NCBI GenBank assembly: GCA_039030555.1
Contig: JBCCDY010000002.1
Span: forward strand, 1-64,000
Length of the DNA stretch: 64,000 bases
Source of the DNA: JBCCDY01 sp039030555
GTDB taxonomy: Bacteria > Bacteroidota > Bacteroidia > Cytophagales > Cyclobacteriaceae
Reading direction: 5' to 3'
The notes below the pieces were generated by a model that saw only the letters and a program-made list of their open reading frames with translations, had not been told where the DNA came from and ran no database searches. This document shows, in pieces, positions 1 through 6,692 of the stretch (its first letter is position 1; the number at the start of each line of letters is the position of its first letter). The position numbers and the translations under genes were made by a program.

Positions 1-45
1 AACTTAATTTTAAGTAAAATTATGTATAACCTAAATCTTTAAATC

Positions 46-177
46 ATGAAAATTAAAAGACTAGAAAGTGCTGTTGGAAATTTTTTCGTAGCAGCAGGTT
101 GTAATTGCTGTTGCTGTAACTGTTGTTGTGAAGAACTGGAGCCTGTTGAAGAATCTGACTCAACAGCTGTTGCCTAA
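46..177 (+). CDS. TOMM/SLS-like precursor peptide 1 (Cys-rich RiPP precursor)
   Basis: A 43-residue ORF, ATG at 46 and TAA at 175-177. The N-terminal 18 residues form a charged then hydrophobic leader ending FFVAAG. The core follows at once, GCNCCCCNCCC (residues 18-28, eight Cys), then an acidic tail rich in Glu, Ser and Asp. The leader-Gly-polyCys layout resembles SagA of streptolysin S, whose core also begins with a run of Cys after Gly. The cyclodehydratase and dehydrogenase genes just downstream could convert these Cys to thiazol(in)es; this is inference. Cleavage after the AAG is likely by analogy. A second precursor with a related leader end (FLASG) lies 100 bp downstream, and a hairpin terminator sits between them. 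Alternative: a Cys-rich metal-binding peptide, unlikely given the neighbours. Confidence 0.88.
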   Translation: MKIKRLESAVGNFFVAAGCNCCCCNCCCEELEPVEESDSTAVA

Positions 178-188
178 AAAAACTTCTT

Positions 189-220
189 AGCAGGGCTGAT
201 TATTCAGGCCTGCTTTTTTA
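189..220 (+). terminator. Hairpin plus U-run between the two precursors
   Basis: GCAGGGCTGA, loop TTAT, TCAGGCCTGC form a 10-bp stem with a single G-G mismatch, followed by TTTTTTA. It looks like an intrinsic terminator 12 bp after the stop of precursor 1. Because the biosynthetic genes follow on the same strand without another obvious promoter, it probably acts as a leaky attenuator, as the terminator after sagA does in the streptococcal sag operon. Confidence 0.75.
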
Positions 221-276
221 TTCTCCACTATCGAGTAAAGTTAAAATGAAGAATATTTTTTCAGTTAAATAAAAAT

Positions 277-420
277 ATGAAGATACTAAAGTTAAGTTCT
301 AGTAGGAACATCAATAGTCATTTTTTGGCATCTGGATGTAGTTGTAGTTGTTGTAGTAATGAGGCTCCATGGACTTATATCTGGCTAGATATTGATAGTG
401 ATGGAAATATTCAATATTAA
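277..420 (+). CDS. TOMM/SLS-like precursor peptide 2
   Basis: A 47-residue ORF, ATG at 277 and TAA at 418-420. The leader (residues 1-20) ends HFLASG, parallel to FFVAAG of precursor 1. The core is CSCSCCSN (residues 21-28), alternating Cys and Ser, so both thiazoles and oxazoles are possible. The tail is long and contains two Trp and several Asp, unlike the Glu-rich tail of precursor 1. It lies 132 bp before the cyclodehydratase partner gene. The two precursors share leader ends but not cores, so one enzyme set probably makes two products. Product class is inferred from context; no homologue was searched. Confidence 0.82.
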   Translation: MKILKLSSSRNINSHFLASGCSCSCCSNEAPWTYIWLDIDSDGNIQY

Positions 421-437
421 GATTGAATCCTACTAAA

Positions 438-470
438 GATTAATGGGAATCTATCTCCATTTGTTTTTTA
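438..470 (+). terminator. Weak hairpin and T-run after precursor 2
   Basis: ATGGGA and TCTCCAT can pair imperfectly around a short loop and are followed by TTGTTTTTTA. This may be a second, weaker attenuator between the precursors and the enzyme genes. The stem is short, so it is only tentative. Confidence 0.3.
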
Positions 471-552
471 GGTATTAATCCGAAAGACTTACCCAATAGA
501 CAGGCTTCTTAGCTGTTTCCAATATAATACACCAAACACAAGTAAATTAGAG

Positions 553-1542
553 ATGCTAGAATTGTATGATGTATTTGAAGATGAAGAAAATGATTGCTTT
601 CAAGTACGAACAAAAGGAGATATAATACTAATTGAATTCGAAGATGATAGAAAGAAGGAGATCTTTTCAAAGATTTCCAATAACTTCAGAAATGGATCCA
701 GAAAAAAATTTAATGACCTTTACAATAGGCTGAAAAAAGAACATCAGGAAGGAGATGTACTAGAGGTATTAGTAAAGTTAAATGACTATCAACTTTTAAA
801 TACCGACTATGAAAAGGCACTCCAGAAACTGACAAATTCAGAAAAATCTAAGGAGGAGAATCCAATTGCCGGTCAAACAAGGAAAAACTTTTGGTTTAAG
901 GGCTCGGCAACATTAGGTATAGTGAAATCTGGATTGATTGCTGATAAAATTAAGGACTTAGCATCAAAAGCTACATTCAGCAAGATTGATACTATGGATA
1001 TTCATAATAATCTTGATGAAAAGAAAATCAAAAAGTTCGTTGAGCAACACGATTTGATTGTATTTGATAGCGATAGTTGGAATCCTGCTCTGCTTGATTT
1101 GGTAAATGAAGAAGCTTTACGGCATGATAAGCCATGGCTTCTGATTAGGGGATTTGCTGGTAATGAAGGCTCCATTGGCCCGATATTTTGGGGCAGACGA
1201 ACAGGATGCTACAACTGCTTAATAAGTAGGTTAAAAAGTAATATGCAGCATCTATCGTATTTTAAATCTTATGAGAAATTTTTGCGAGAACAGCGCATTT
1301 CATCTAAAAGTGATTCACCTCCCGAGTACTTCTATGATGTCATAGCTTCGATGGCAATTTTTGAGCTTAATAAGTTCATTTATAATTGGGATATTCCTCA
1401 AGTCTATGGAGCCATGATTGATGTGGATTTTTCCTTGAATGTAACTAAGCACACACTTCTTAAATCTCCACTGTGTGATGTATGTAAGCCGACCACAGAT
1501 TATAATTTATCCCCATGGTTAGAGTCAATAACGCTGAAATAA
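553..1542 (+). CDS. TOMM cyclodehydratase partner (SagC-like, RRE plus E1-like)
   Basis: A 329-residue protein. Residues about 1-90 look like the winged-helix RiPP recognition element that binds precursor leaders. The remainder resembles the E1/ThiF-like fold of TOMM C or F proteins (bacteriocin cyclodehydratase domain). Two CxxC pairs are visible, C219-C222 (GCYNC) and C308-C311 (CDVC), the usual structural zinc site. No ATP-binding GxGxxG glycine loop is seen, as expected for these inactive E1-like partners. It should present the leader to the YcaO enzyme encoded next, whose ATG is one base after this stop. The start is an ATG preceded by AT-rich sequence with no in-frame alternative. Family call is firm; choice between the C and F subfamilies is not. 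Confidence 0.85.
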   Translation: MLELYDVFEDEENDCFQVRTKGDIILIEFEDDRKKEIFSKISNNFRNGSRKKFNDLYNRLKKEHQEGDVLEVLVKLNDYQLLNTDYEKALQKLTNSEKSKEENPIAGQTRKNFWFKGSATLGIVKSGLIADKIKDLASKATFSKIDTMDIHNNLDEKKIKKFVEQHDLIVFDSDSWNPALLDLVNEEALRHDKPWLLIRGFAGNEGSIGPIFWGRRTGCYNCLISRLKSNMQHLSYFKSYEKFLREQRISSKSDSPPEYFYDVIASMAIFELNKFIYNWDIPQVYGAMIDVDFSLNVTKHTLLKSPLCDVCKPTTDYNLSPWLESITLK

Positions 1543-1543
1543 C

Positions 1544-2848
1544 ATGGTTAATACTAATGATTTAGCTAACGCTACAAAAATTATTTCAAATAAAATTGGT
1601 ATTCTGAGTCATATTTCGAAACTGCCACTGTTGAATACAGATCCCAAACTTGTTGGCTATGGCATTTGGCCAGCAGATACTTTACAACTGGGTGCTGGTA
1701 AATATGGAGGACGAAGCAGTGGAACTGGATATGTCTGGCAAGATGGTCTCATATCAACGATTGGCGAGACCGTAGAGCGTTATTGTCCAGCATTTTATAA
1801 GAAGGAGGATAATATGTTGTCTTCATATCAAAATCTCGGGAAGCCTGCTATTCATCCTAATGAATATGCACTATACCACGAGAAGCAATACGAAATATTT
1901 AAAAAGAATAAAATTAGTATTGTTCCATTTCAAGAGGATACGGAGATTTATTGGACCGAATGCATTGATCTAACTCAAAACGGTGCGGAGTCCTGGGTAC
2001 CGTCCATTTGTGTATACATGCCATGGGACTTAGATCCACACCATATTATTCTTAATACTTCCACAGGCTTAGCTGCTCATACGGATATTCATAAGGCTAT
2101 ATTGGCTGCTTTATTCGAGATCATTGAAAGAGACACCTTCGTTACTACTTGGGCTCATAAATTACCCATGAAAAAAATAGTTATTAACAATGAGATTAGA
2201 GACTTTTTGAAACAATCATTTCCAGATCATTATGAATTCCATTTTGTAGATATAACGCATGACCTTGGAGTTCCTACGGTTTTTGGAATTTGTTTTGCGG
2301 AGGCAGAGTTTGGAAAGTTCGTGGCAGTAGGCGCTTCTACCAGATCAACAATGGGGGAAGCTTTGCAAAAAACGATCCTTGAAATTGGGCAAGGCGTATC
2401 TTATCAAAGACATACGCTAGGTGAACACAAAAACTGGGAACCCGATGATAATTTTAACAAGCTTCGCAATTTTGAATTGCACTCTATTTTCTATAGTAAA
2501 AGACATGATTTGTGGCATGCGTTTGACCCTTGGAGAAACGCTGAACCCGTTAGGGAAATAGATCTCTTCGAAAAAGATGATAGAAGTGACGATGAAAAAA
2601 TAAAGGATATATTGACTTCTTTCAAAGAGAAGTCGATTTCGGTTCTTTTCAAAGACTTGACCACCGTTGATGTTCAACAAGCTGGATTTTATGCGATAAA
2701 AGTTTATGCCCCTCAATTGATACAAATGGCTGGGGGGTTTCCTTTTTATTTTTTAGGGGGAAGAAGGCTTTATGAGAATCCAACACATTTTGGATATCCC
2801 AAGAAGGATTACGCTGAGCTAAATAAATTCCCACATCCTTTTCCATAA
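1544..2848 (+). CDS. YcaO-domain cyclodehydratase (SagD-like)
   Basis: A 434-residue protein of the size expected for YcaO. It has conserved-looking YcaO segments near residues 70-90 (GETVERYCPAFY) and near 190 (FEIIERDTF). It ends in PHPFP, matching the C-terminal PxPxP motif known to be important in azoline-forming YcaO enzymes. The family uses ATP to cyclise Cys, Ser or Thr side chains onto the preceding amide, giving azolines. Substrates here are presumably the two Cys-rich peptides at 46 and 277, delivered by the E1-like partner encoded immediately upstream. Very close spacing on both sides indicates one operon. It could in principle be a thioamide-forming YcaO, but the adjacent dehydrogenase argues for azoles. 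Confidence 0.9.
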   Translation: MVNTNDLANATKIISNKIGILSHISKLPLLNTDPKLVGYGIWPADTLQLGAGKYGGRSSGTGYVWQDGLISTIGETVERYCPAFYKKEDNMLSSYQNLGKPAIHPNEYALYHEKQYEIFKKNKISIVPFQEDTEIYWTECIDLTQNGAESWVPSICVYMPWDLDPHHIILNTSTGLAAHTDIHKAILAALFEIIERDTFVTTWAHKLPMKKIVINNEIRDFLKQSFPDHYEFHFVDITHDLGVPTVFGICFAEAEFGKFVAVGASTRSTMGEALQKTILEIGQGVSYQRHTLGEHKNWEPDDNFNKLRNFELHSIFYSKRHDLWHAFDPWRNAEPVREIDLFEKDDRSDDEKIKDILTSFKEKSISVLFKDLTTVDVQQAGFYAIKVYAPQLIQMAGGFPFYFLGGRRLYENPTHFGYPKKDYAELNKFPHPFP

Positions 2849-2861
2849 AAGAAGATTATAA

Positions 2862-3725
2862 ATGAAGTTAAGGACGATAAAATCAGAAAGCGTAAGAGAA
2901 GAAATTGACCGGATGGATACCGCTCCATCGGGAATACATCGAATTAAGGATTCGGTAGCCCTCCTTTACCATGAGAATTCCAAATTTGATGAGCTGATAG
3001 CGAGAAGAGAAGGTATTAAAATTGGAGCTTTCAGCAATCCATATGTTAATGCAAGGGCTGTGCAACCATACAAAGCCTATCCAGGAAAAAAAACTATTTC
3101 GCTGAATCCATATAGAGAATTACCTTCACCACAAGCAGACTTTTTTACCACCTTAAGAAAGCGTAGTAGCACGAGGACTTTTGTAAAGTATTCCATTTCT
3201 CTAAACGAATTATTTAGAATACTAACTTATGCCTATGGTATAACACGATCTGGAAACGTTACAAATATTGAAGGACACCAATCATATCGAACCGTACCTT
3301 CACCCGGAGCCTTGTTCCCTCTAGAAATATATATTGTACTCTTCTCTTCCGATATAAATGAAGGATTATATCATTTTCGGCCAGATATCAATGCTTTGGA
3401 ATGCCTAAAAGAAGGGTCCTTCAAAAAGTCTTTTACCAGGATTAGTGGAGCTGAGAATTTTATTGATATGGAGTTTCCATGCGGTTTTGTGATAGTTACA
3501 AGTGTTTACGAGCGAGTGTTCATTAAGTATGGTGAGCGAGGTTATCGATGGCTTTTGCAAGAAGTTGGCTTTGTAAATCAAAATCTGGCCTTAATTTTCG
3601 AGGCGCTGGGTCTTGGTTCATGTATGCTAGGTGGATTTCTAGATGATAAGGTCAATGAATTTATTGAAATAGATCACCCTGGCGAAAGCGTTCAAAGTGT
3701 AACTGTTTTTGGAAAGAAAGAATGA
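2862..3725 (+). CDS. SagB-type FMN-dependent azoline dehydrogenase
   Basis: A 287-residue nitroreductase-fold protein. The FMN-phosphate-binding start of the fold is visible as KRSSTRTF near residue 100, followed by PSPGALFPLEIYIV and a C-terminal LGLGSCMLGGF segment, all typical of the SagB/ThcOx family. These enzymes oxidise azolines to thiazoles and oxazoles with FMN. Its presence predicts aromatic, flattened heterocycles in the product. It starts 13 bp after the YcaO gene and its TGA overlaps the ATG of the ABC ATPase (ATGA), so it is translationally coupled to export. The assignment to SagB rather than to a general nitroreductase rests on the context and on the PSPGALFP signature. Confidence 0.85.
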   Translation: MKLRTIKSESVREEIDRMDTAPSGIHRIKDSVALLYHENSKFDELIARREGIKIGAFSNPYVNARAVQPYKAYPGKKTISLNPYRELPSPQADFFTTLRKRSSTRTFVKYSISLNELFRILTYAYGITRSGNVTNIEGHQSYRTVPSPGALFPLEIYIVLFSSDINEGLYHFRPDINALECLKEGSFKKSFTRISGAENFIDMEFPCGFVIVTSVYERVFIKYGERGYRWLLQEVGFVNQNLALIFEALGLGSCMLGGFLDDKVNEFIEIDHPGESVQSVTVFGKKE

Positions 3726-4621
3726 AAGATGATCTAAAGAATGAGGAGTTCGCAATAGAAGCTGAGAACGTCACTTACAGAGCCAAGGATAAGGTCTTGA
3801 TTGACTCAGTTGATCTACAAGTTCGAAAGGGAGAGACTTTCGGGTTATTGGGTTTGAATGGTTCTGGAAAGAGCCTGCTCATTGATATTATAACTGACAT
3901 AATTTATCCAGAGTCTGGTAAAGTATCCTTATTTGGAACAAGCTTTAAGAATGTTAAGGGAAAAGTTGGAGTACTTTATGACAATGTTTCCTTTATACCT
4001 TTTTTGAAAGTCGGAGAGTTTTTAAACTACGTCAGATTAACCTTAAAAGTAGAAAAGAAAAGACTTGAGAAAATAAGAGAAAATCTCAACCTGAGTAAAA
4101 TAGAAGATAAGATGGTACGAGTCCTTTCTCAAGGTGAAAAGAAAAGGATGGGACTAGCGATGGCGCTTATGAATGATCCGGATTTACTGATAATGGATGA
4201 ACCTACGACCGCTCTAGATCCATTCATGCGAGATTTGGTCTGGGATTTAAATAAAAATAAAAGCAAAACAGTTTTCTTGACTAGTCATTCGTGGGATGAA
4301 GCGGAGAAACACTGCGATTCTATTGCATTTATTCATAACGGGAAAATTTTGGGCCAAATTAAGTCACCTTCGGAATTGTTAGCAGATGAGCTATTACCTG
4401 GTAAACAGAAACTGAAAATCAATAAAGATGAATCTGTGCTGAAGTTTTTAAACGGAAGCTCATATTACTATGAAGAAAATGATGCTTATCATGTCTTTAG
4501 TCATAAAATTGAGGAAATAATTAGTGATTTAAATTCAATTACAAGTGGATACTCGGTATTACCTAAAAGTCTGAAAGATATTTATTTCTTTTTAAGTATT
4601 TCTGATACCTCTAAAAATTGA
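3722..4621 (+). CDS. ABC transporter ATP-binding protein (TOMM export/immunity)
   Basis: A 299-residue ATPase. Walker A is GLNGSGKS, the signature is LSQGEKKR, Walker B is LLIMDEPTTALDP and the switch His is in TSHSWDEAE. After about residue 215 there is an accessory C-terminal extension of about 80 residues, as in some drug and bacteriocin exporters. It overlaps the SagB-like gene by ATGA and is followed 4 bp later by a single permease gene, making a two-gene ABC-2 exporter equivalent to SagGHI. Likely role is export of the modified peptide from the cytoplasm, or self-protection. Substrate is inferred from position only. Confidence 0.88.
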   Translation: MKDDLKNEEFAIEAENVTYRAKDKVLIDSVDLQVRKGETFGLLGLNGSGKSLLIDIITDIIYPESGKVSLFGTSFKNVKGKVGVLYDNVSFIPFLKVGEFLNYVRLTLKVEKKRLEKIRENLNLSKIEDKMVRVLSQGEKKRMGLAMALMNDPDLLIMDEPTTALDPFMRDLVWDLNKNKSKTVFLTSHSWDEAEKHCDSIAFIHNGKILGQIKSPSELLADELLPGKQKLKINKDESVLKFLNGSSYYYEENDAYHVFSHKIEEIISDLNSITSGYSVLPKSLKDIYFFLSISDTSKN

Positions 4622-4625
4622 AAAA

Positions 4626-5345
4626 ATGAACTATCTAATAGTAAGTGTATATTACCAAATTTTGTCTTACTCCCGAATTAAACAAGCTGTGTTTTATTCG
4701 TTGGCTTTTCCAGTGTTACTATACGTTCTTTTCGGTAGCATATGGAAGACCTCAGGAGAAGCTTACGCAGGTTTCCTGCTCACAGGCGTTATTGGTATGT
4801 CTATTGCAAGTCAGGGTCTTTTCGCAGTTGGCCCGACCTTAAGATCCTACTATCAAACAAATTTCATCAAGTTCCTAAGGAATATTCCGGTATCCCCTTT
4901 GACTCATTTTATGAGTTTACTGATAAGTCGGTATTCGATAATACTGTTAGGTAATATCATTTTGTTCCTAATAGCTACTTTTTTGTTTAAATATGTGCTG
5001 ACTCTGGAGGAAATGATTATCATCATTGCAGGTTCCTTCATAGGATTACTGCTATTTTCTTTTCTCGGATTGATTATTGCGTTTATGAGTAAAAAAGCTG
5101 AGTCAACTCGAGGTTTTATCAACCTGATTTATTTCACAATGATTTTTACTTCTGATACTTACTATCCTGTTACAGATATAAATCCTGTTTTCTCAATATG
5201 GACCAGACTTTTGCCCCTGACACCCCTTCTTGATTTTCTTCGTGGAAATACAGAATTAAATGTTGTCTTGTATTTACTGGGATGGACAGTTCTTTTTGTG
5301 ATTGTGTTCTATTTCCTGTTTACGAAGACCTCCCTTTCTAGATGA
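4626..5345 (+). CDS. ABC-2 type permease (TOMM export)
   Basis: A 239-residue, strongly hydrophobic protein with about six membrane segments, for example around residues 20-38, 50-70, 95-118, 130-152 and 215-235. Size and layout fit the ABC-2 transporter family. It is encoded 4 bp after its ATPase and its stop overlaps the next gene (ATGA). Unlike the sag operon, which has two permease genes (sagH and sagI), only one is present, so the transporter is presumably a homodimer. It must cross only the inner membrane, so passage over the outer membrane would need another factor, possibly the receptor at the end of this operon (inference). Confidence 0.82.
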   Translation: MNYLIVSVYYQILSYSRIKQAVFYSLAFPVLLYVLFGSIWKTSGEAYAGFLLTGVIGMSIASQGLFAVGPTLRSYYQTNFIKFLRNIPVSPLTHFMSLLISRYSIILLGNIILFLIATFLFKYVLTLEEMIIIIAGSFIGLLLFSFLGLIIAFMSKKAESTRGFINLIYFTMIFTSDTYYPVTDINPVFSIWTRLLPLTPLLDFLRGNTELNVVLYLLGWTVLFVIVFYFLFTKTSLSR

Positions 5346-5851
5346 CAATGGAAATTCTAAAAACAGCTTTTGTAATTCTTGCATTACTAAGTCTACATGA
5401 GTTAGGTCATGTAATTAGTGCTAAGCTAATCGGTGTACGTATTGTAAAAGTAGGATTCTCTTTTGCTCCTTTACCTCACCCCTATGTTGTAGTTGAAAAT
5501 TTAGATTTTTTCTATCAGAGACTGATTTACTTATTAGCTGGAATAGCCATGACAGTTCTATTGCTTATTATTTTTAAGCTTTCCGGTTTAATATATTATT
5601 CGTTTATTTTTTATGCTTTTGCAATAGAAATTTTGCTTGAGACTAATCCATTTTATTCTGATTTAACATTATTAGCACTTCCAATTCATCAACATAGGCA
5701 ACTGAGTGAGGGGATTTCTAGAGGAAAAATATCTGGAATGGGGTTAATATATGCCAATAGTTACATTTTCTCATCAATATGGTATTTACACCTTATACTC
5801 TGGAGTGTTCTTATTTATTTACTTTTTGCAGAAAAAATACTGATAATTTGA
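5342..5851 (+). CDS. M50-like membrane metalloprotease (HELGH), candidate leader peptidase
   Basis: A 169-residue membrane protein. HELGH at residues 19-23 lies inside the first hydrophobic segment, as in M50 site-2-protease-like enzymes. NPFYSD at 102-107 could supply the third zinc ligand (Asp107), comparable to the N-P-x-x-x-D part of M50. About four membrane segments are visible. In streptococcal sag loci this position is taken by SagE, a CAAX-type membrane protease proposed to cut the leader or give immunity; that protein is absent here. Leader removal or immunity is therefore a reasonable guess for this gene. A second in-frame ATG lies at 5348. The protein is short for M50, so it may be a minimal or divergent member. 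Confidence 0.65.
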   Translation: MTMEILKTAFVILALLSLHELGHVISAKLIGVRIVKVGFSFAPLPHPYVVVENLDFFYQRLIYLLAGIAMTVLLLIIFKLSGLIYYSFIFYAFAIEILLETNPFYSDLTLLALPIHQHRQLSEGISRGKISGMGLIYANSYIFSSIWYLHLILWSVLIYLLFAEKILII

Positions 5852-5885
5852 ATAGTTATTTTAAATTTTTAAAAATACCTAGGTT

Positions 5886-6692
5886 ATGAATAAATGGATG
5901 ATCCTATTCTTAATATCGCTCATTTATATCCCTGAGCAAAGTTTTTCTAAATCAGATTTTATAATTGAGAAGGAGAGTGGTAAGGTATTGCAATCAGACA
6001 CACTACTATTTGGTATTCAAGGAAAGATTACCAAGGCATTTCTTAATTCTTACCGCGTAAAATCAACAAAACCATTAGATGATATAGTTTCTCAATTAGA
6101 AGAATTAAGTAATAAATCGGAGAATTCTATTGTAAGATATTGGAATGCTTATACATATTATTATAAAAGTATAGTATATGTTGGTTTTAAACAGAATAAT
6201 GAGAGTGAGAAATCGATAAATAAGGGTATTGAAATTTTAAAAAATATAAGAAGGAAGAATTCTGAAGATTATGCTCTGTTGGCTCTTTTGCAAGGTTTCT
6301 CGTTAAGATTCAAGAGTGGGATAGATGCCGGAACCGCTTCTCAAAAAGCTTCCCTGAATGCCGAAAAGGCGGTTAAGTTAGATAATGAGAACCTAAGAGC
6401 TTATTATGTTCTGGCTAATAATGATTACTACACACCAGTTCAATATGGAGGGGGTAAAAAAGTGGAGGAGTTATTGCTAAAAGCTATAAAGCTAAATGAA
6501 CAAAAGGTCAAAAATCCTGTACTACCAAGCTGGGGTAAAGATAGATCTTACACTTTACTTGTGCAGCACTACATGAAGAGCGAAGATAAGGAATCTGCTA
6601 AAAAGTACTTGTCTGAAGGCCTTATTAAATATCCGGAGAACTATGATTTAAATCAACTATCAAAAAAACTAAATCCAAGTGAAGATCAATGA
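5886..6692 (+). CDS. Secreted TPR-like protein of the TOMM operon
   Basis: A 268-residue protein with an N-terminal hydrophobic export signal (residues about 1-21, ending SFS) and helical repeats of TPR character, for example AEKAVKLDNENLRAYYVLAN near residue 165 and the Y-GGGKKVEELLLKAIKLNE segment near 190. It is probably periplasmic or anchored facing the periplasm. It starts 34 bp after the M50-like gene, and its TGA overlaps the ATG of the receptor gene, so it is co-translated with a TonB-dependent receptor. A role as periplasmic partner of the receptor, in export, uptake or immunity, is inference. No catalytic motif is seen. Confidence 0.7.
   Translation: MNKWMILFLISLIYIPEQSFSKSDFIIEKESGKVLQSDTLLFGIQGKITKAFLNSYRVKSTKPLDDIVSQLEELSNKSENSIVRYWNAYTYYYKSIVYVGFKQNNESEKSINKGIEILKNIRRKNSEDYALLALLQGFSLRFKSGIDAGTASQKASLNAEKAVKLDNENLRAYYVLANNDYYTPVQYGGGKKVEELLLKAIKLNEQKVKNPVLPSWGKDRSYTLLVQHYMKSEDKESAKKYLSEGLIKYPENYDLNQLSKKLNPSEDQ

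Noticed and set aside
46..177. Precursor 1 as a lanthipeptide or a metallothionein-like peptide
   Set aside because: No LanM/LanB/LanC genes nearby, and too few Ser/Thr in the core; the adjacent YcaO and SagB-like genes explain the Cys core better.
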